Of a stretch of 64,000 nt of DNA, positions 44,101 through 52,523 are shown piece by piece. Below the pieces are notes generated by a model. It was given only the letters and a program-made list of their open reading frames with translations. It had not been told where the DNA came from and did not search any database. The stretch covers positions 248,001-312,000 of the forward strand of contig JBCBGF010000003.1 in the NCBI GenBank assembly GCA_038526915.1, written 5' to 3'. The stretch is from JBCBGF01 sp038526915 (lineage in GTDB: Bacteria; Pseudomonadota; Alphaproteobacteria; Rhodobacterales; Rhodobacteraceae). The translations under genes were made by a program, and so were the position numbers. How positions within the stretch are numbered: position 1 is the first letter of the stretch; every line of letters starts with the position of its first letter.

Positions 44101-47100
44101 AAATCGTATCCATCGGCTCCACCATCACCAACACGGCCGGGCTGACCGTGGGCGATACCGTCGCGGCCTCGGGCAACACGGTGACGTTCAACTTCGGCGA
44201 TCTGACCGTGGCGTCCGACAATATCGCGGGCAATGAAACCATCGAGATCCGTGTCGATGCACGCGTGCCTGACGATCAGGTCGGCAATGCCAACCAGTTC
44301 TTGCAAAACCGCGCCCGCCTCGACTGGGACGGGGGCCGGGTGCAGGATTTCCAAGGCGCCCGCCTGACCGAACCGAACCTCACGCTCGACAAAACAGCGG
44401 GCCCCGCCACCGTGCGCGCGGGCGATACCGTCAACTACAGCGTAGCCATCGACAACATCGCGGGCTTCCGCGATGCGCCGGCCTATGACCTGCGCCTGAC
44501 CGACACGCTTGATCCCAACGTGTTGCTCGACGGGGGCAGTATCCAGATCCTGCTCGATGGTACCGATGTCACTGGTAGCCCCGGCTATGCGGTAAACGTC
44601 AGTGGCCCCAATGACTTCGAAGTGATCGTTGATGTTTTGGAAGAGGGCGAAAGTCTGGTCGTCAACTACGAGGCCGAGGTGATCGCAGGCGTCGTCTCGG
44701 GCGTCACCATCGACAACACGGCCGATGTGACCTTCGACTCCACGCCAGAGGATGAGGGCGTGGGTACCTCTGCCGCCGATGACAGCGACGACCGCGACTA
44801 TTCCCTGACCGACACTGCCGAGGTCGCCACCGCAACGGCCGAGATCGCCAAGGATGTGGTCGCATCCTCCAACCCCGATACCGTCGGCACCGACCTCGCC
44901 ATTGGGGAGGAGGTGACGTTCGAAATCGTCGTGACCCTGCCCGAGGGCAACAGCGAAGACGTGGTCCTGCAGGACGTCCTGCCCACAACACCCGGCACCC
45001 TGCAATTCGTCTCGGCCAATGTCGTCAGTATCGGCGACAACATCACTGGGCCCGACCTGCCGCCCACCATCACCAACGCGGGCGCGACAACCACCTTCGA
45101 TTTCGGCGACCTGAACAACTTCGTCGATCTCACGCTCGACCCCGACGACCTGATCACGGTGCAGGTCACAGCCCTCGTCACCGATATCGCCGCGAATGAG
45201 GCCGGCGACGCGCTGACCAACACGGCCACGCTTTTCTTCACGGACGGCAACGGAAACCCCGCCGATGTCAGCGACACGGCCACCGTCGATCTGGTGGAAC
45301 CCTCGCTCGACATCGACAAGGTTGCGTCCCCCACCACCGGCGATGCGGGCGACGTGATCACCTACACCGTCACCTCCACCAACTCCGGCGATGCCCCGGC
45401 CTATGACATCGTGATCGACGATGATCTGGCCGCCCCCGGTATCGCGGCGCTGCCCACTGGCACCTTGACCATCCGCATCCTCGACGGTGCAACGGATGTG
45501 ACGCCGGGCGGGGCCGATGCGCCCACGGTGGCCTTCTCGGGCGGCGCGTTGCAGGCGGTGGTCCCGGTCCTCGGCGTGGGCGAGACCATCGAGATCGTCT
45601 ATCAAGGCACCATCACCGACGCCGCCCTGTTCTCGACCCCGGTCCCCAACAGCGCCGAGGTCACCCGCTTTGACAGCGATCCCGCCGGTGGCCCGACCGA
45701 CGAAAACGGCCGCGTCTATGACGAAGACTTGGCGGGCTACACCGTGCCGAGCGACGATGCCGAGGTTTTGACGCCGGACGCATCGCTCACCAAGACGCTG
45801 GTCGGCACATCTGACCCCAACACAGCCGGATCGGACGTCGCTGTGGGGGAGCTTCTCACCTACGAATTGGAGATCACCGTCCCCCAAGGCACCGCCGACC
45901 TGACGCTCACCGACGTGCTGCCCGATGGCTTGGCCGCGCAAACTGCCACCTTCCTGCGCATCGACAACGACCCGGGTGTGAGTTCGGACATCACCGTGGG
46001 GTCGAGCCAGTCGGGCGTCGGCACCACCGACGACATCACGATAGCGGCAAACGGCGACAGCGTGACCTTCGATTTCGGCACAGTCACCGTCACCGGCGAA
46101 AACGATGCCGCAGCGGTCGACACCGTGATCGTCGTGCAGGTCACGGCTCTGGTCGAAGACGTCGCCGCCGTCACCGACGGCGCGGACCTGCAGAACACCG
46201 CCACACTGGAAGTCGTGGACCCCGCCAACCCTGGAACCGATCTGCAACCCGATGTGCAGGCGACCGAGACCGTTACCGTGATCGAGCCGGTCCTCGACAT
46301 CGCCAAGGCCGCTTCGCCCACCACCGGCGATGCAGGCGACGTGATCACCTACACCGTCAACTCTTCCAACACCGGCAACGCGCCCGCATATGACATCGTG
46401 ATCGACGATGATCTGTCCGATACAGGCCTCGCCGCGCTGACCACCGGCACACTGACTATCCGCATCCTCGACGGCGCAACCGATGTCACCCCCACCGGGG
46501 CCGATGCCCCCACGGTGGCCTTCTCGGGCGGCGCGCTGCAGGCGATCATCCCCGTCCTCGATGTGGGCCAGACCATCGAGATCGTCTATCAAGCCACCGT
46601 CACCGATGCGGCCCTGTTCTCAAGCCCCGTCCCCAACACCGCCGCGGTCACCCGCTTCGACACCGATCCCGCCGGCGGCCCGACCGACGACAATGGCCGC
46701 GTGTTCGACGCCACGCGCCCCGGCTACACGGTCCCGACTGACGATGCCGAGGTGCAGACGCCCGATGCATCGCTCACCAAGACGCTCATCGGCACATCCG
46801 ATGCCACGACACCCGGCGATGAAGTGGGCGTGGGCGAGGTCGTCACTTACGAGTTGGTCGTCACCGTCCCCCAGGGCACCGCCGATCTCACCCTGACCGA
46901 TGTGCTGCCCGATGGCTTGGCCGCGCAAACCGCCACCTTTGTCCGCATCGACAACGACCCCGGCGTGACATCGGACATCGCGGTTGGCGCCATCCAGACG
47001 GGCGTCGGCACCACCGATGACATCACGATTGCCACGAACGGCGACAGCGTGACCTTCGATTTCGGCACCGTCACCGTCACCGGCGAAAACGATGCTGCGG

Positions 47101-50100
47101 CCACCGACACCCAGATCGTCGTCCAGGTCACGGCCCTCGTCGAAGACGTGGCCGCCGTCACCGACGGGGCCATCTTGCAGAACACGGCAACGCTGGAAGT
47201 CGTGGACCCCGCGAGCCCCGGCACCGATCTGCAACCCGATGTGCAGGCGACCGAGACCGTCACCGTGGTCGAACCCGAAGTGACCCTCGTCAAAGCCTCG
47301 CCCATCGGCGCAAACCCCGGCGACACGGTGCCCTACACGATCACGCTGATCAATACCGGCACCGGCCCGGCCTATGACCTGCAGGTCGTGGACACGTTGG
47401 CCGATGCGACCCTCTCGCTGGCCACCGGGACGATTGAGGTGTTCCTGAACACCGTCCTCCTCGCCCCGCAACCCTCGGTGACCGAGACCGCGCCCGATGG
47501 CTTTGTCGTCGCGGGCCTGACGCTGGAGCCCGGCGACACGATCGTCATCGAATTTGACGTGACGCTCGATGCACTGGCCCCGCCCGCGCAGACCTTCCTC
47601 AACACCGCCACGGCCACCTTCGACACCGTGGATGACGGTGACCCCAACAGCTCCACGGGCCGCCAGGGCACCGCCACGGACACCGAAGACCTCTCCACCG
47701 TACCGATCCTGAACAAGGATCCCGTGGCCTCGTCATTCCCCGAAACCGACAGCACCGCAGGCAGCACACCCTTCGAGCTGTCGGTGGGCGAGGAAGTGAC
47801 CTATCGATACGAGCTGATCTTCCCCGAAGTGCCGATGGACGCGGTGGTGCTGGTCGACTCGCTTCCCGAAGGCATGCAATTCGTCTCCTCCGCCGTGATC
47901 CCCGGCGGCGTGCCCTATAGCGGCTCCCCCACCGTCACGGTTGACGCCAACCAGCGCGACCTGACCTTTGACTTTGGCCCGATCAACAACCCATCTGACG
48001 GGTCCATCGGCGCCGATGATGTGCTGACCTTCGAGGTGACCGCCCGCGTCATCGACGTGGCCGCCGCCACCGCCGGGGCCACGCTCACCAACGACGCGCT
48101 TCTGACGATCACACCGCAGGGTGAACCCCCCCTCGACACCCAACCCGCCTCGGCCGATGTGGTGATCGTCGAACCCTTGCTGACCCTCGACAAGTCCGGC
48201 CCGCTGGTGGTCGAACCCGGCGGCACGGTAACCTACACGCTTGAGATCACCAATACCGGCCCCGTGGGCGGCAGCGCAGGCCCCGCCTATGACGTGATCA
48301 TCACCGACAGCCTGCCGCCCGAGATCGCGCTGAACCCTGCGTCGCTGTCCTTCTCGGACGGGTCGGTCGTGGTGAACGCGGCCACCGCCACGGGCTTCAC
48401 CGCGACGCTCCCTGTCCTGGATGACGGTCAGACGCTGACGGTCACGTATTCCGGCACCCTGTCACCCGCCGTCACCGCACCGCAGAGCTTCCAGAACACC
48501 GCCACCGTCGATTACGACAGTGCGCCGGGCAACAACCCTGATGAACGGGACTATCCGCAACTGACCGACGACCACCGCGTCGCCACGCCACCGCTGCTCG
48601 ACAAGACGATCCTCAGCACCAGCCTTGCCGAGACCGGATCGGGCGCATTCAACCCCGCAAACCCGGACGTCAATATCGGCGAAGAGATCACCTATGAACT
48701 GGTGATCACGCTGCCCGAGATCCCCACCGACGGCGTTGTCCTGACCGATACCCTGCCCACGGGCCTCTCCTTCGTGTCCGCCGATATCGTGTCCGTCGGG
48801 TCCGAGATTACCGGCGTCACCGATACCGATGAGGCCACGGTGATCAGCACCGCCGGCCAGAACGTGATCTTCAACTTCGGTGCCATTGAGAACACCTTCT
48901 CCGACGGGGTGATCGACACCAATGACGAGATCCGCGTGACCGTCACCGTGCGGGTCGATGATCTGGCCAGCGTCAATGCAGGCGATGTCCTGACCAATGA
49001 CGCAAACCTCGTGCTCACGCCCCAGGGCGAACCGGCCCTGCCACCTGTGCAAGACGACGTCTCCGTCGACGTGGTTGAACCCGCCGTCACCATCGACAAG
49101 GTGGTGAGCGACCCCGAACCCGACGCGGGCGACACGATCACCTATACCGTGACCGTCACGAACGACCCCGCGGCCACAGGCCCCGCGCTGAACCTCGTCG
49201 TCACCGACCCGCTGCCCACCGACCTGACGCTCACCGGCACAGTGACCACCACCGGGGCAGGGGCCTCGGTCACCTCTGGCACCGGCTCCACCCTCGTGAT
49301 CGCGATCCCCCTTCTACAGCCGGGCGAGACCGTGACGATCACCTATGACGTCTTCGTGGGCTTCGCGACGCCGGTGTTGGACAATGTCGTGAACGTCGCC
49401 ACCGTCACCGGCACCACCTCTGGCGATCCCGGCGACCCCGGCCGCCCGATCCTCGACGATGACGACGCGGTGATCGAGGTCGCGCCCGCCCCCGAACTGG
49501 TGATTGAAGACCGCCCCCGCCTGGTGGGCGGCGGCATCGATGACGCCCAATTCCTGCCGATCCTCCTGATCGACCCGATCTATACCGGCACGGCGGAATA
49601 CGGATCGAACGTCACTGTGACGCTCTACCAATGGGACGGCTCGCTGTCCTACGTTCGCAATATCGTGGCCGATGCCGGCGGCCATTGGATCGCGATCTTC
49701 CCGCGCGTGACATTGGACAACGTGGACGACGATTTCCACGAGGCCTACCAACGCTCGGTCCTGTTCCGTAAACCTGTGGACTATCTCGACAACCGCGTGG
49801 GCTTTGATCGCGCGGGCGCGCCGATCACCCAGCGCGAGTTCTTCGTGGGCACCCAGCTTGACGACGACAGCTACACCGTCCGCGTCGACCACGACCGCCC
49901 GTCCACCCTTCCCCAGGATCGCGGCATGTTCAACGCCCGCGTCTTCTTCGCGCCAGCAACCATTGGCGAGCCCTATGCCCGCGGCGATGTCCTGAGCGTT
50001 GATGAGGTGTTCGAAGGCGTGGCGGACCTGTCGGTCGAACGGTTGTATGCGGCGACGGTGGATCCGCTCGCCACAGGGCTAAACCGCTTCAGCTATGAGT

Positions 50101-50144
50101 TCTTGGCAGAGGACACAGCGATCCCGGGCGGCTCGGCGCGGTAG
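41127..50144 (+). CDS. Giant DUF11-repeat surface protein with LEPR-XLL-like N-terminal motif
   Basis: A 3005-residue protein, acidic and threonine/aspartate-rich, with few cysteines. No Sec signal peptide is visible. Instead LEDRIVLDA at residues 18-26 resembles the LEPR-XLL motif that opens many giant secreted proteins of Gram-negative bacteria. About 16 beta-sandwich modules of the DUF11 type follow. Each opens with a lysine (for example IDKVVSDPEPDAGDTITYTV) and closes with an NTAxV/NTATF stretch; lysine/asparagine pairs in such modules can form isopeptide bonds. The last 220 residues (DRPRLVGGGIDDAQFLPI onward) are a different domain. There are no RTX repeats or LPXTG. AGGAGAG precedes the ATG. 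Likely an adhesin or cell-surface filament. Confidence 0.85.
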   Translation: MAADGNGPGWRVPRFEVLEDRIVLDAVPDVAIEGPGSVDIGAQDVPFTLTFDNTGTDSGYVPYVDLILPTTGSDGDDGVTFDSASFLGEAIDTTLITFDGAGQAIHPFAVDAIGNPIVVNGTPGDTLVVLELPYGSFSPGNPPVDIDLVLDFSNLADLDDTFAIEAIGGFAFGEDPLNNPTADAPIRGAPTTETVGQDLFSVTKASTAPENDAATGPSYPYQYNLFVDVAAGQTLTDFVLTDTLPPEIVYLGGVSISGAAGTITTEPPVGALVTAPNNQLVIEFAAISAPVTVIFDFYIEESGSDTTDPVIPVNSGDSAPIINSVTGNGTWDPLDGRDPPVAISDGFANEITARSLAVQKSNAVIFDDQAAGPTPGDIYEFTLNVQVSDYFTYGDLIVTDILGNGWEYQAGSASFTFVEEGGGSAVATALAPTFETSTFNPTTGETTNEWDISAAMASLPGEDGLLTGDIAGDGTSSETSTTVQITYRATILDEYPGSVPGNSAVSQGDLLSNSVTVEGTVRDNASPATVLGTEEETSSNEIALVTGAIESKEVYALNGSTSFDPTVPIAAGDEVTFAVTYRAPLGSFEDLTIVDNLPQNVFESTEVTVFNAVANGTPPAAGEAQFGPADEFFPLAGVIPSLSIDGPNNGVTFDFSDLSVDPRQEVDVQFLFTVTVVDALFDQDLRLTNQATAFETDSFGNTIDTTAVAQFTYSEPLLEITKGVVAFDAQDSDAALDGPAGPVAFTAPPATGTRFSGTINSAGLDTTPIDANIDNIDAGDTVTFAIVVENVGTAPNGAFDVRITDTIPAGFVVPTTAAALNLNVSDGTGAAIALEPGSAPLDLFGAGIELQDDALEGSVAGFDATAGDNVVIITYDLVVDDAVTANQTMTNTAEITNYNATENQVIPGQPQVNRVPPAGLSDDAIATTEDIDIDKAIFSRQFGEGGANEVLVGEDLSYIITIDLIEGTLDNAIFTDTATQPAVPGLEILGGEIVSIGSTITNTAGLTVGDTVAASGNTVTFNFGDLTVASDNIAGNETIEIRVDARVPDDQVGNANQFLQNRARLDWDGGRVQDFQGARLTEPNLTLDKTAGPATVRAGDTVNYSVAIDNIAGFRDAPAYDLRLTDTLDPNVLLDGGSIQILLDGTDVTGSPGYAVNVSGPNDFEVIVDVLEEGESLVVNYEAEVIAGVVSGVTIDNTADVTFDSTPEDEGVGTSAADDSDDRDYSLTDTAEVATATAEIAKDVVASSNPDTVGTDLAIGEEVTFEIVVTLPEGNSEDVVLQDVLPTTPGTLQFVSANVVSIGDNITGPDLPPTITNAGATTTFDFGDLNNFVDLTLDPDDLITVQVTALVTDIAANEAGDALTNTATLFFTDGNGNPADVSDTATVDLVEPSLDIDKVASPTTGDAGDVITYTVTSTNSGDAPAYDIVIDDDLAAPGIAALPTGTLTIRILDGATDVTPGGADAPTVAFSGGALQAVVPVLGVGETIEIVYQGTITDAALFSTPVPNSAEVTRFDSDPAGGPTDENGRVYDEDLAGYTVPSDDAEVLTPDASLTKTLVGTSDPNTAGSDVAVGELLTYELEITVPQGTADLTLTDVLPDGLAAQTATFLRIDNDPGVSSDITVGSSQSGVGTTDDITIAANGDSVTFDFGTVTVTGENDAAAVDTVIVVQVTALVEDVAAVTDGADLQNTATLEVVDPANPGTDLQPDVQATETVTVIEPVLDIAKAASPTTGDAGDVITYTVNSSNTGNAPAYDIVIDDDLSDTGLAALTTGTLTIRILDGATDVTPTGADAPTVAFSGGALQAIIPVLDVGQTIEIVYQATVTDAALFSSPVPNTAAVTRFDTDPAGGPTDDNGRVFDATRPGYTVPTDDAEVQTPDASLTKTLIGTSDATTPGDEVGVGEVVTYELVVTVPQGTADLTLTDVLPDGLAAQTATFVRIDNDPGVTSDIAVGAIQTGVGTTDDITIATNGDSVTFDFGTVTVTGENDAAATDTQIVVQVTALVEDVAAVTDGAILQNTATLEVVDPASPGTDLQPDVQATETVTVVEPEVTLVKASPIGANPGDTVPYTITLINTGTGPAYDLQVVDTLADATLSLATGTIEVFLNTVLLAPQPSVTETAPDGFVVAGLTLEPGDTIVIEFDVTLDALAPPAQTFLNTATATFDTVDDGDPNSSTGRQGTATDTEDLSTVPILNKDPVASSFPETDSTAGSTPFELSVGEEVTYRYELIFPEVPMDAVVLVDSLPEGMQFVSSAVIPGGVPYSGSPTVTVDANQRDLTFDFGPINNPSDGSIGADDVLTFEVTARVIDVAAATAGATLTNDALLTITPQGEPPLDTQPASADVVIVEPLLTLDKSGPLVVEPGGTVTYTLEITNTGPVGGSAGPAYDVIITDSLPPEIALNPASLSFSDGSVVVNAATATGFTATLPVLDDGQTLTVTYSGTLSPAVTAPQSFQNTATVDYDSAPGNNPDERDYPQLTDDHRVATPPLLDKTILSTSLAETGSGAFNPANPDVNIGEEITYELVITLPEIPTDGVVLTDTLPTGLSFVSADIVSVGSEITGVTDTDEATVISTAGQNVIFNFGAIENTFSDGVIDTNDEIRVTVTVRVDDLASVNAGDVLTNDANLVLTPQGEPALPPVQDDVSVDVVEPAVTIDKVVSDPEPDAGDTITYTVTVTNDPAATGPALNLVVTDPLPTDLTLTGTVTTTGAGASVTSGTGSTLVIAIPLLQPGETVTITYDVFVGFATPVLDNVVNVATVTGTTSGDPGDPGRPILDDDDAVIEVAPAPELVIEDRPRLVGGGIDDAQFLPILLIDPIYTGTAEYGSNVTVTLYQWDGSLSYVRNIVADAGGHWIAIFPRVTLDNVDDDFHEAYQRSVLFRKPVDYLDNRVGFDRAGAPITQREFFVGTQLDDDSYTVRVDHDRPSTLPQDRGMFNARVFFAPATIGEPYARGDVLSVDEVFEGVADLSVERLYAATVDPLATGLNRFSYEFLAEDTAIPGGSAR
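45303..46289 (+). repeat. Internal tandem super-repeat, copy 1 (329 codons)
   Basis: This block encodes a DUF11 module beginning SLDIDKVASPTTGDAGDVIT and a second module beginning ASLTKTLVGTSDPN. It is followed directly by a close second copy. Long identical stretches such as LTLTDVLPDGLAAQTATF and GDSVTFDFGTVTVTGEND occur in both. The match extends to DNA level, indicating a recent duplication. Confidence 0.88.
46290..47279 (+). repeat. Internal tandem super-repeat, copy 2 (330 codons)
   Basis: The second copy begins VLDIAKAASPTTGDAGDVIT and contains ASLTKTLIGTSDATT. It differs from copy 1 mainly at short loops and by one codon in length. After it the next module (VTLVKASPIGANPGDTVPYT) is clearly diverged, so only one extra recent copy is evident. 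Confidence 0.88.
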
Positions 50145-50193
50145 GCGGGGCAGGGGCCTGGTTTGCGGGACCTTGCCGCCGATCGACGTCAGG

Positions 50194-50928
50194 CTACTGA
50201 ATTTGCAACGCTCCAAACTCGTGGATAATGATCTCCGAACGCGTGATCTCAAGCACGCCCTCAGCCCGCAGCTTATCCAAGGTCTGCGTCACCCATTGAC
50301 GCGTGGCCCCAACCACAAAGGCAATCTGCTCGTACGTGATCGTTCTGTCGATAATGATCGTATTCCCCTCGTGGCGACCATCGCTATCCGCCAAGATCAC
50401 CAAAAACTGCCGCAACCGTTCTGTGACCGAGCGTGTTCCAAGCATCTGAATGAGCGCTGAGTAACACTTCCCCTTCGCGATAAGCCCATGGATCACCGCA
50501 ATCGCGACGTCTGGAATGTCGCGCACCAACTTTTGCAAACTCATACCCGACAAAAACACCATCTCGCAGTCTTCGGTGGCATCCGCTGACCAAACGTGAC
50601 GGCCCCGGCCAAAGACCTCAGGCCCACCAATGAAATGGCCGGCGGTCCAATAGGCCAGCGTAATCTCACGCCCCGTCGGCCCGACATAATAGCTCCGCGC
50701 GCGGCCGCTTTCGATGATCCAAACGCCGGTGTGGCTGTCGCCCTGATGAAAGATGCTTTCGCCCTTTTCAAAGGTGCAGCGCGTGCCCATTTTGCGCACC
50801 GTTTTCTGATCGTCCGCCGACAGCGCGTTCAAAAAGCCCGAGCCCTCGTTGATGTCGAGCAGGTATTCCGACAGGAAGATCGCACTGCGTTCGCTGGGTT
50901 CGATGGTATCGTCACGCGCGTGGATCAC
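50194..50928 (-). CDS. Crp/Fnr family transcriptional regulator
   Basis: A 244-residue regulator with a cyclic-nucleotide-type sensor domain (about residues 35-150: FEKGESIFHQGDSHTGVWII, GREITLAYWTAGHFIGGPEV) and a C-terminal winged helix (TYEQIAFVVGATRQWVTQTL). The cysteine cluster that holds the iron-sulfur cluster in FNR is missing, so it is not a direct oxygen sensor of that kind. It could bind a nucleotide, haem or nitric-oxide-related ligand. It is the last gene of the operon, its ATG overlapping the cytochrome gene by four bases, so it probably regulates the same set. Confidence 0.88.
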   Translation of the reverse strand: MIHARDDTIEPSERSAIFLSEYLLDINEGSGFLNALSADDQKTVRKMGTRCTFEKGESIFHQGDSHTGVWIIESGRARSYYVGPTGREITLAYWTAGHFIGGPEVFGRGRHVWSADATEDCEMVFLSGMSLQKLVRDIPDVAIAVIHGLIAKGKCYSALIQMLGTRSVTERLRQFLVILADSDGRHEGNTIIIDRTITYEQIAFVVGATRQWVTQTLDKLRAEGVLEITRSEIIIHEFGALQIQ

Positions 50929-51503
50929 GGGCGCTCCTGCGCGGCGAGGTACACAGCGATCGCCTCTAATTCACTGTCAGGCAGCGCAAGCCGCCCTGCA
51001 TGCAGGCCTGGGACCTGAACGGCATCACGACGGCCGTCGCGAAAATCCGACATTTGCTTTGCCAGGTAATCCGGCTTCTGCGCCGTCAGGTGCGGCACGG
51101 TCGGATCGCCATCTGGGGCGTTGTCATGGCACGTCGCACACTCAAGCGCGGCAAAGGCCGCCGCGCCCGGCGCCGTATCCTCCGCCGGATAGGGCGCGGG
51201 CGGGTCCTGGCTTGCAAACCACTCGGCCACAAACGGGATGTCTTCGGGCTGTAACTCCGTCACGATGGTGACCATTTGCCCGCCGTCATTTGTACGATGG
51301 CCGTCCCGAAACGCGCGGATCTGCGCTTCGATATAGGCTTGTTTCTGGCCGCCCAGGTTCGGAAACTTGCCCGTGTGTGAGACACCAAACAATCCGTGGC
51401 ACAGCGCGCAGGTCTCATAGGCGGGATATTGTGACGGGTCGTAATCCGCCAATGCGGGCGTGGCAGCAAGGAAGGCTATAAGAGCAATGCCCCTAGCCAT
51501 CAT
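50925..51503 (-). CDS. Dihaem cytochrome c (c4/c553-like)
   Basis: A protein of about 192 residues with a signal peptide ending at ALADYD and two haem-attachment motifs, CALCH near the N-terminus and CATCH in the middle. Each is followed by a family-like KQAYIEAQIRAFRDG or KPDYLAKQMSDFRDG helix, showing an internal duplication as in cytochrome c4. Periplasmic electron carrier. Start is uncertain: GTG 51515, ATG 51509, 51503 and 51500 are all in frame, and all overlap the end of the PCu(A)C gene. Electron delivery to a copper oxidase or reductase is inferred from its neighbours. Confidence 0.88.
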   Translation of the reverse strand: MMARGIALIAFLAATPALADYDPSQYPAYETCALCHGLFGVSHTGKFPNLGGQKQAYIEAQIRAFRDGHRTNDGGQMVTIVTELQPEDIPFVAEWFASQDPPAPYPAEDTAPGAAAFAALECATCHDNAPDGDPTVPHLTAQKPDYLAKQMSDFRDGRRDAVQVPGLHAGRLALPDSELEAIAVYLAAQERP

Positions 51504-51933
51504 GTGCATGCCCACCCATCATCATTTGCGTGACCATCGCATCAACGGCAAGGGTTTCGCCGTTCGCAAATTCCAGCGTGAGGGGCACCATATCCCCCTC
51601 TTTCATCATGGTTTCGGGGCGCATCAGCATGATGTGCATCCCGCCATGTTCAAAGGCGATGCTCTGGCCCGGCGCGATTTCAAGAAGGTCGACTGAGACC
51701 ATGGTGGCGACGTTGTCTTTCACCTCGGTCTTGTGAATATGCGCCATCATATAGCCCTCGGCAGATACACCAATCAGCTGACGCGGCGTATCCCCGGTAT
51801 TGGTCAGGGTGAAGAACGCCGCATGGGCCATCACGCCCGGCGGGGCGAGGGGCACCATGGGTTTTTCCACGGTCAACTCACCGGCAAAAGCGGCAGTGGG
51901 CAACAGCGCCAGGGCAAGGGCAAAACGGATCAT
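51493..51933 (-). CDS. PCu(A)C-type periplasmic copper chaperone
   Basis: A 146-residue protein with signal peptide MIRFALALALLPTAAFAG. Copper ligands of the PCu(A)C family are seen as MMAHIHKTEV and FEHGGMHIMLMRPE, giving the expected His/Met pattern, and a methionine/histidine-rich tail MMMGGHAHDG adds possible extra sites. The family passes Cu(I) to the CuA centre of cytochrome oxidase together with SCO proteins, which is exactly the upstream neighbour. Overlaps the SCO gene by four bases. Confidence 0.9.
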   Translation of the reverse strand: MIRFALALALLPTAAFAGELTVEKPMVPLAPPGVMAHAAFFTLTNTGDTPRQLIGVSAEGYMMAHIHKTEVKDNVATMVSVDLLEIAPGQSIAFEHGGMHIMLMRPETMMKEGDMVPLTLEFANGETLAVDAMVTQMMMGGHAHDG

Positions 51934-52523
51934 TGCGACAACTCCTTACGGTACGTGATTTGCAGGCGGGCGAGGAATTCTGCGGTCATCCCCGGGTCGA
52001 ACGGCGGCTGCAGTTTCGCGCGCAGCGTCCCGTCGGGCGCAATGACCGACACAGAAGAGCTGTGCTGCACTTCGTAATACCCCGTGTGGTCGGGCTCGAG
52101 GATCCGGTAGAAGCTGTCGGTGGCTTCAACCAAGGTATCGATCTGGTCGCGCGTGCCTGTGAAGCTCTCAAACTCGGGATGGAAGAACTTGGCATATTCG
52201 CTGATCACCTCAGCATCGCGGTCGGGATCGACTGATATGAAGGCCACGTTGGGCACATTATCGGGGCGCACGCGCATGCCCGTCTCCGCCACGGCGGCTT
52301 CCAGATTGGCCAGCGTAAAGGGGCACACGTCCGGGCAGGACAGAAAGCCGAACATCACAATCGTCCACGCGTTCTTGAGGTCGGTCTGCGTGAAGGTCTC
52401 GCCCAACTCGTTGGTGAACTCAAAGCTGGGCATCGTGACGGGTTCATCCAGCATCACACCTTGAACCTGGGCGGTTACAGGCGTGGCAAACACGGCAAAG
52501 AGAGCAGTAGCAATGTGTTTCAT
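51930..52523 (-). CDS. SCO family copper-delivery/thiol-redox protein
   Basis: A 197-residue periplasmic protein with an N-terminal signal peptide (cleavage near VTAQVQG). The thioredoxin-like fold has CPDVC at 63-67 and His154 in YEVQHSSSVSVI, which together bind copper in SCO1/SenC proteins. Role in the family: CuA-site assembly of cytochrome c oxidase or reduction of its cysteines. The gene overlaps the ABC ATPase gene before it and the PCu(A)C gene after it by four bases each, an unexpected coupling for a SCO protein. Confidence 0.9.
   Translation of the reverse strand: MKHIATALFAVFATPVTAQVQGVMLDEPVTMPSFEFTNELGETFTQTDLKNAWTIVMFGFLSCPDVCPFTLANLEAAVAETGMRVRPDNVPNVAFISVDPDRDAEVISEYAKFFHPEFESFTGTRDQIDTLVEATDSFYRILEPDHTGYYEVQHSSSVSVIAPDGTLRAKLQPPFDPGMTAEFLARLQITYRKELSQ

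Noticed and set aside
42564..46592. A 1342-codon open frame on the minus strand inside the giant gene
   Set aside because: It lies wholly opposite the DUF11 repeats, has no recognisable domain, and its openness follows from repeated GC-rich codons of the real gene. No ribosome-binding site supports it.
45303..47279. Repeats considered as a CRISPR-like or mobile repeat
   Set aside because: The units are about 990 bases long, in frame and protein-coding, so they are domain duplications.
50194..50928. Crp-family regulator as an FNR-type oxygen sensor
   Set aside because: The N-terminal cysteine cluster needed for the oxygen-sensing iron-sulfur cluster is absent.
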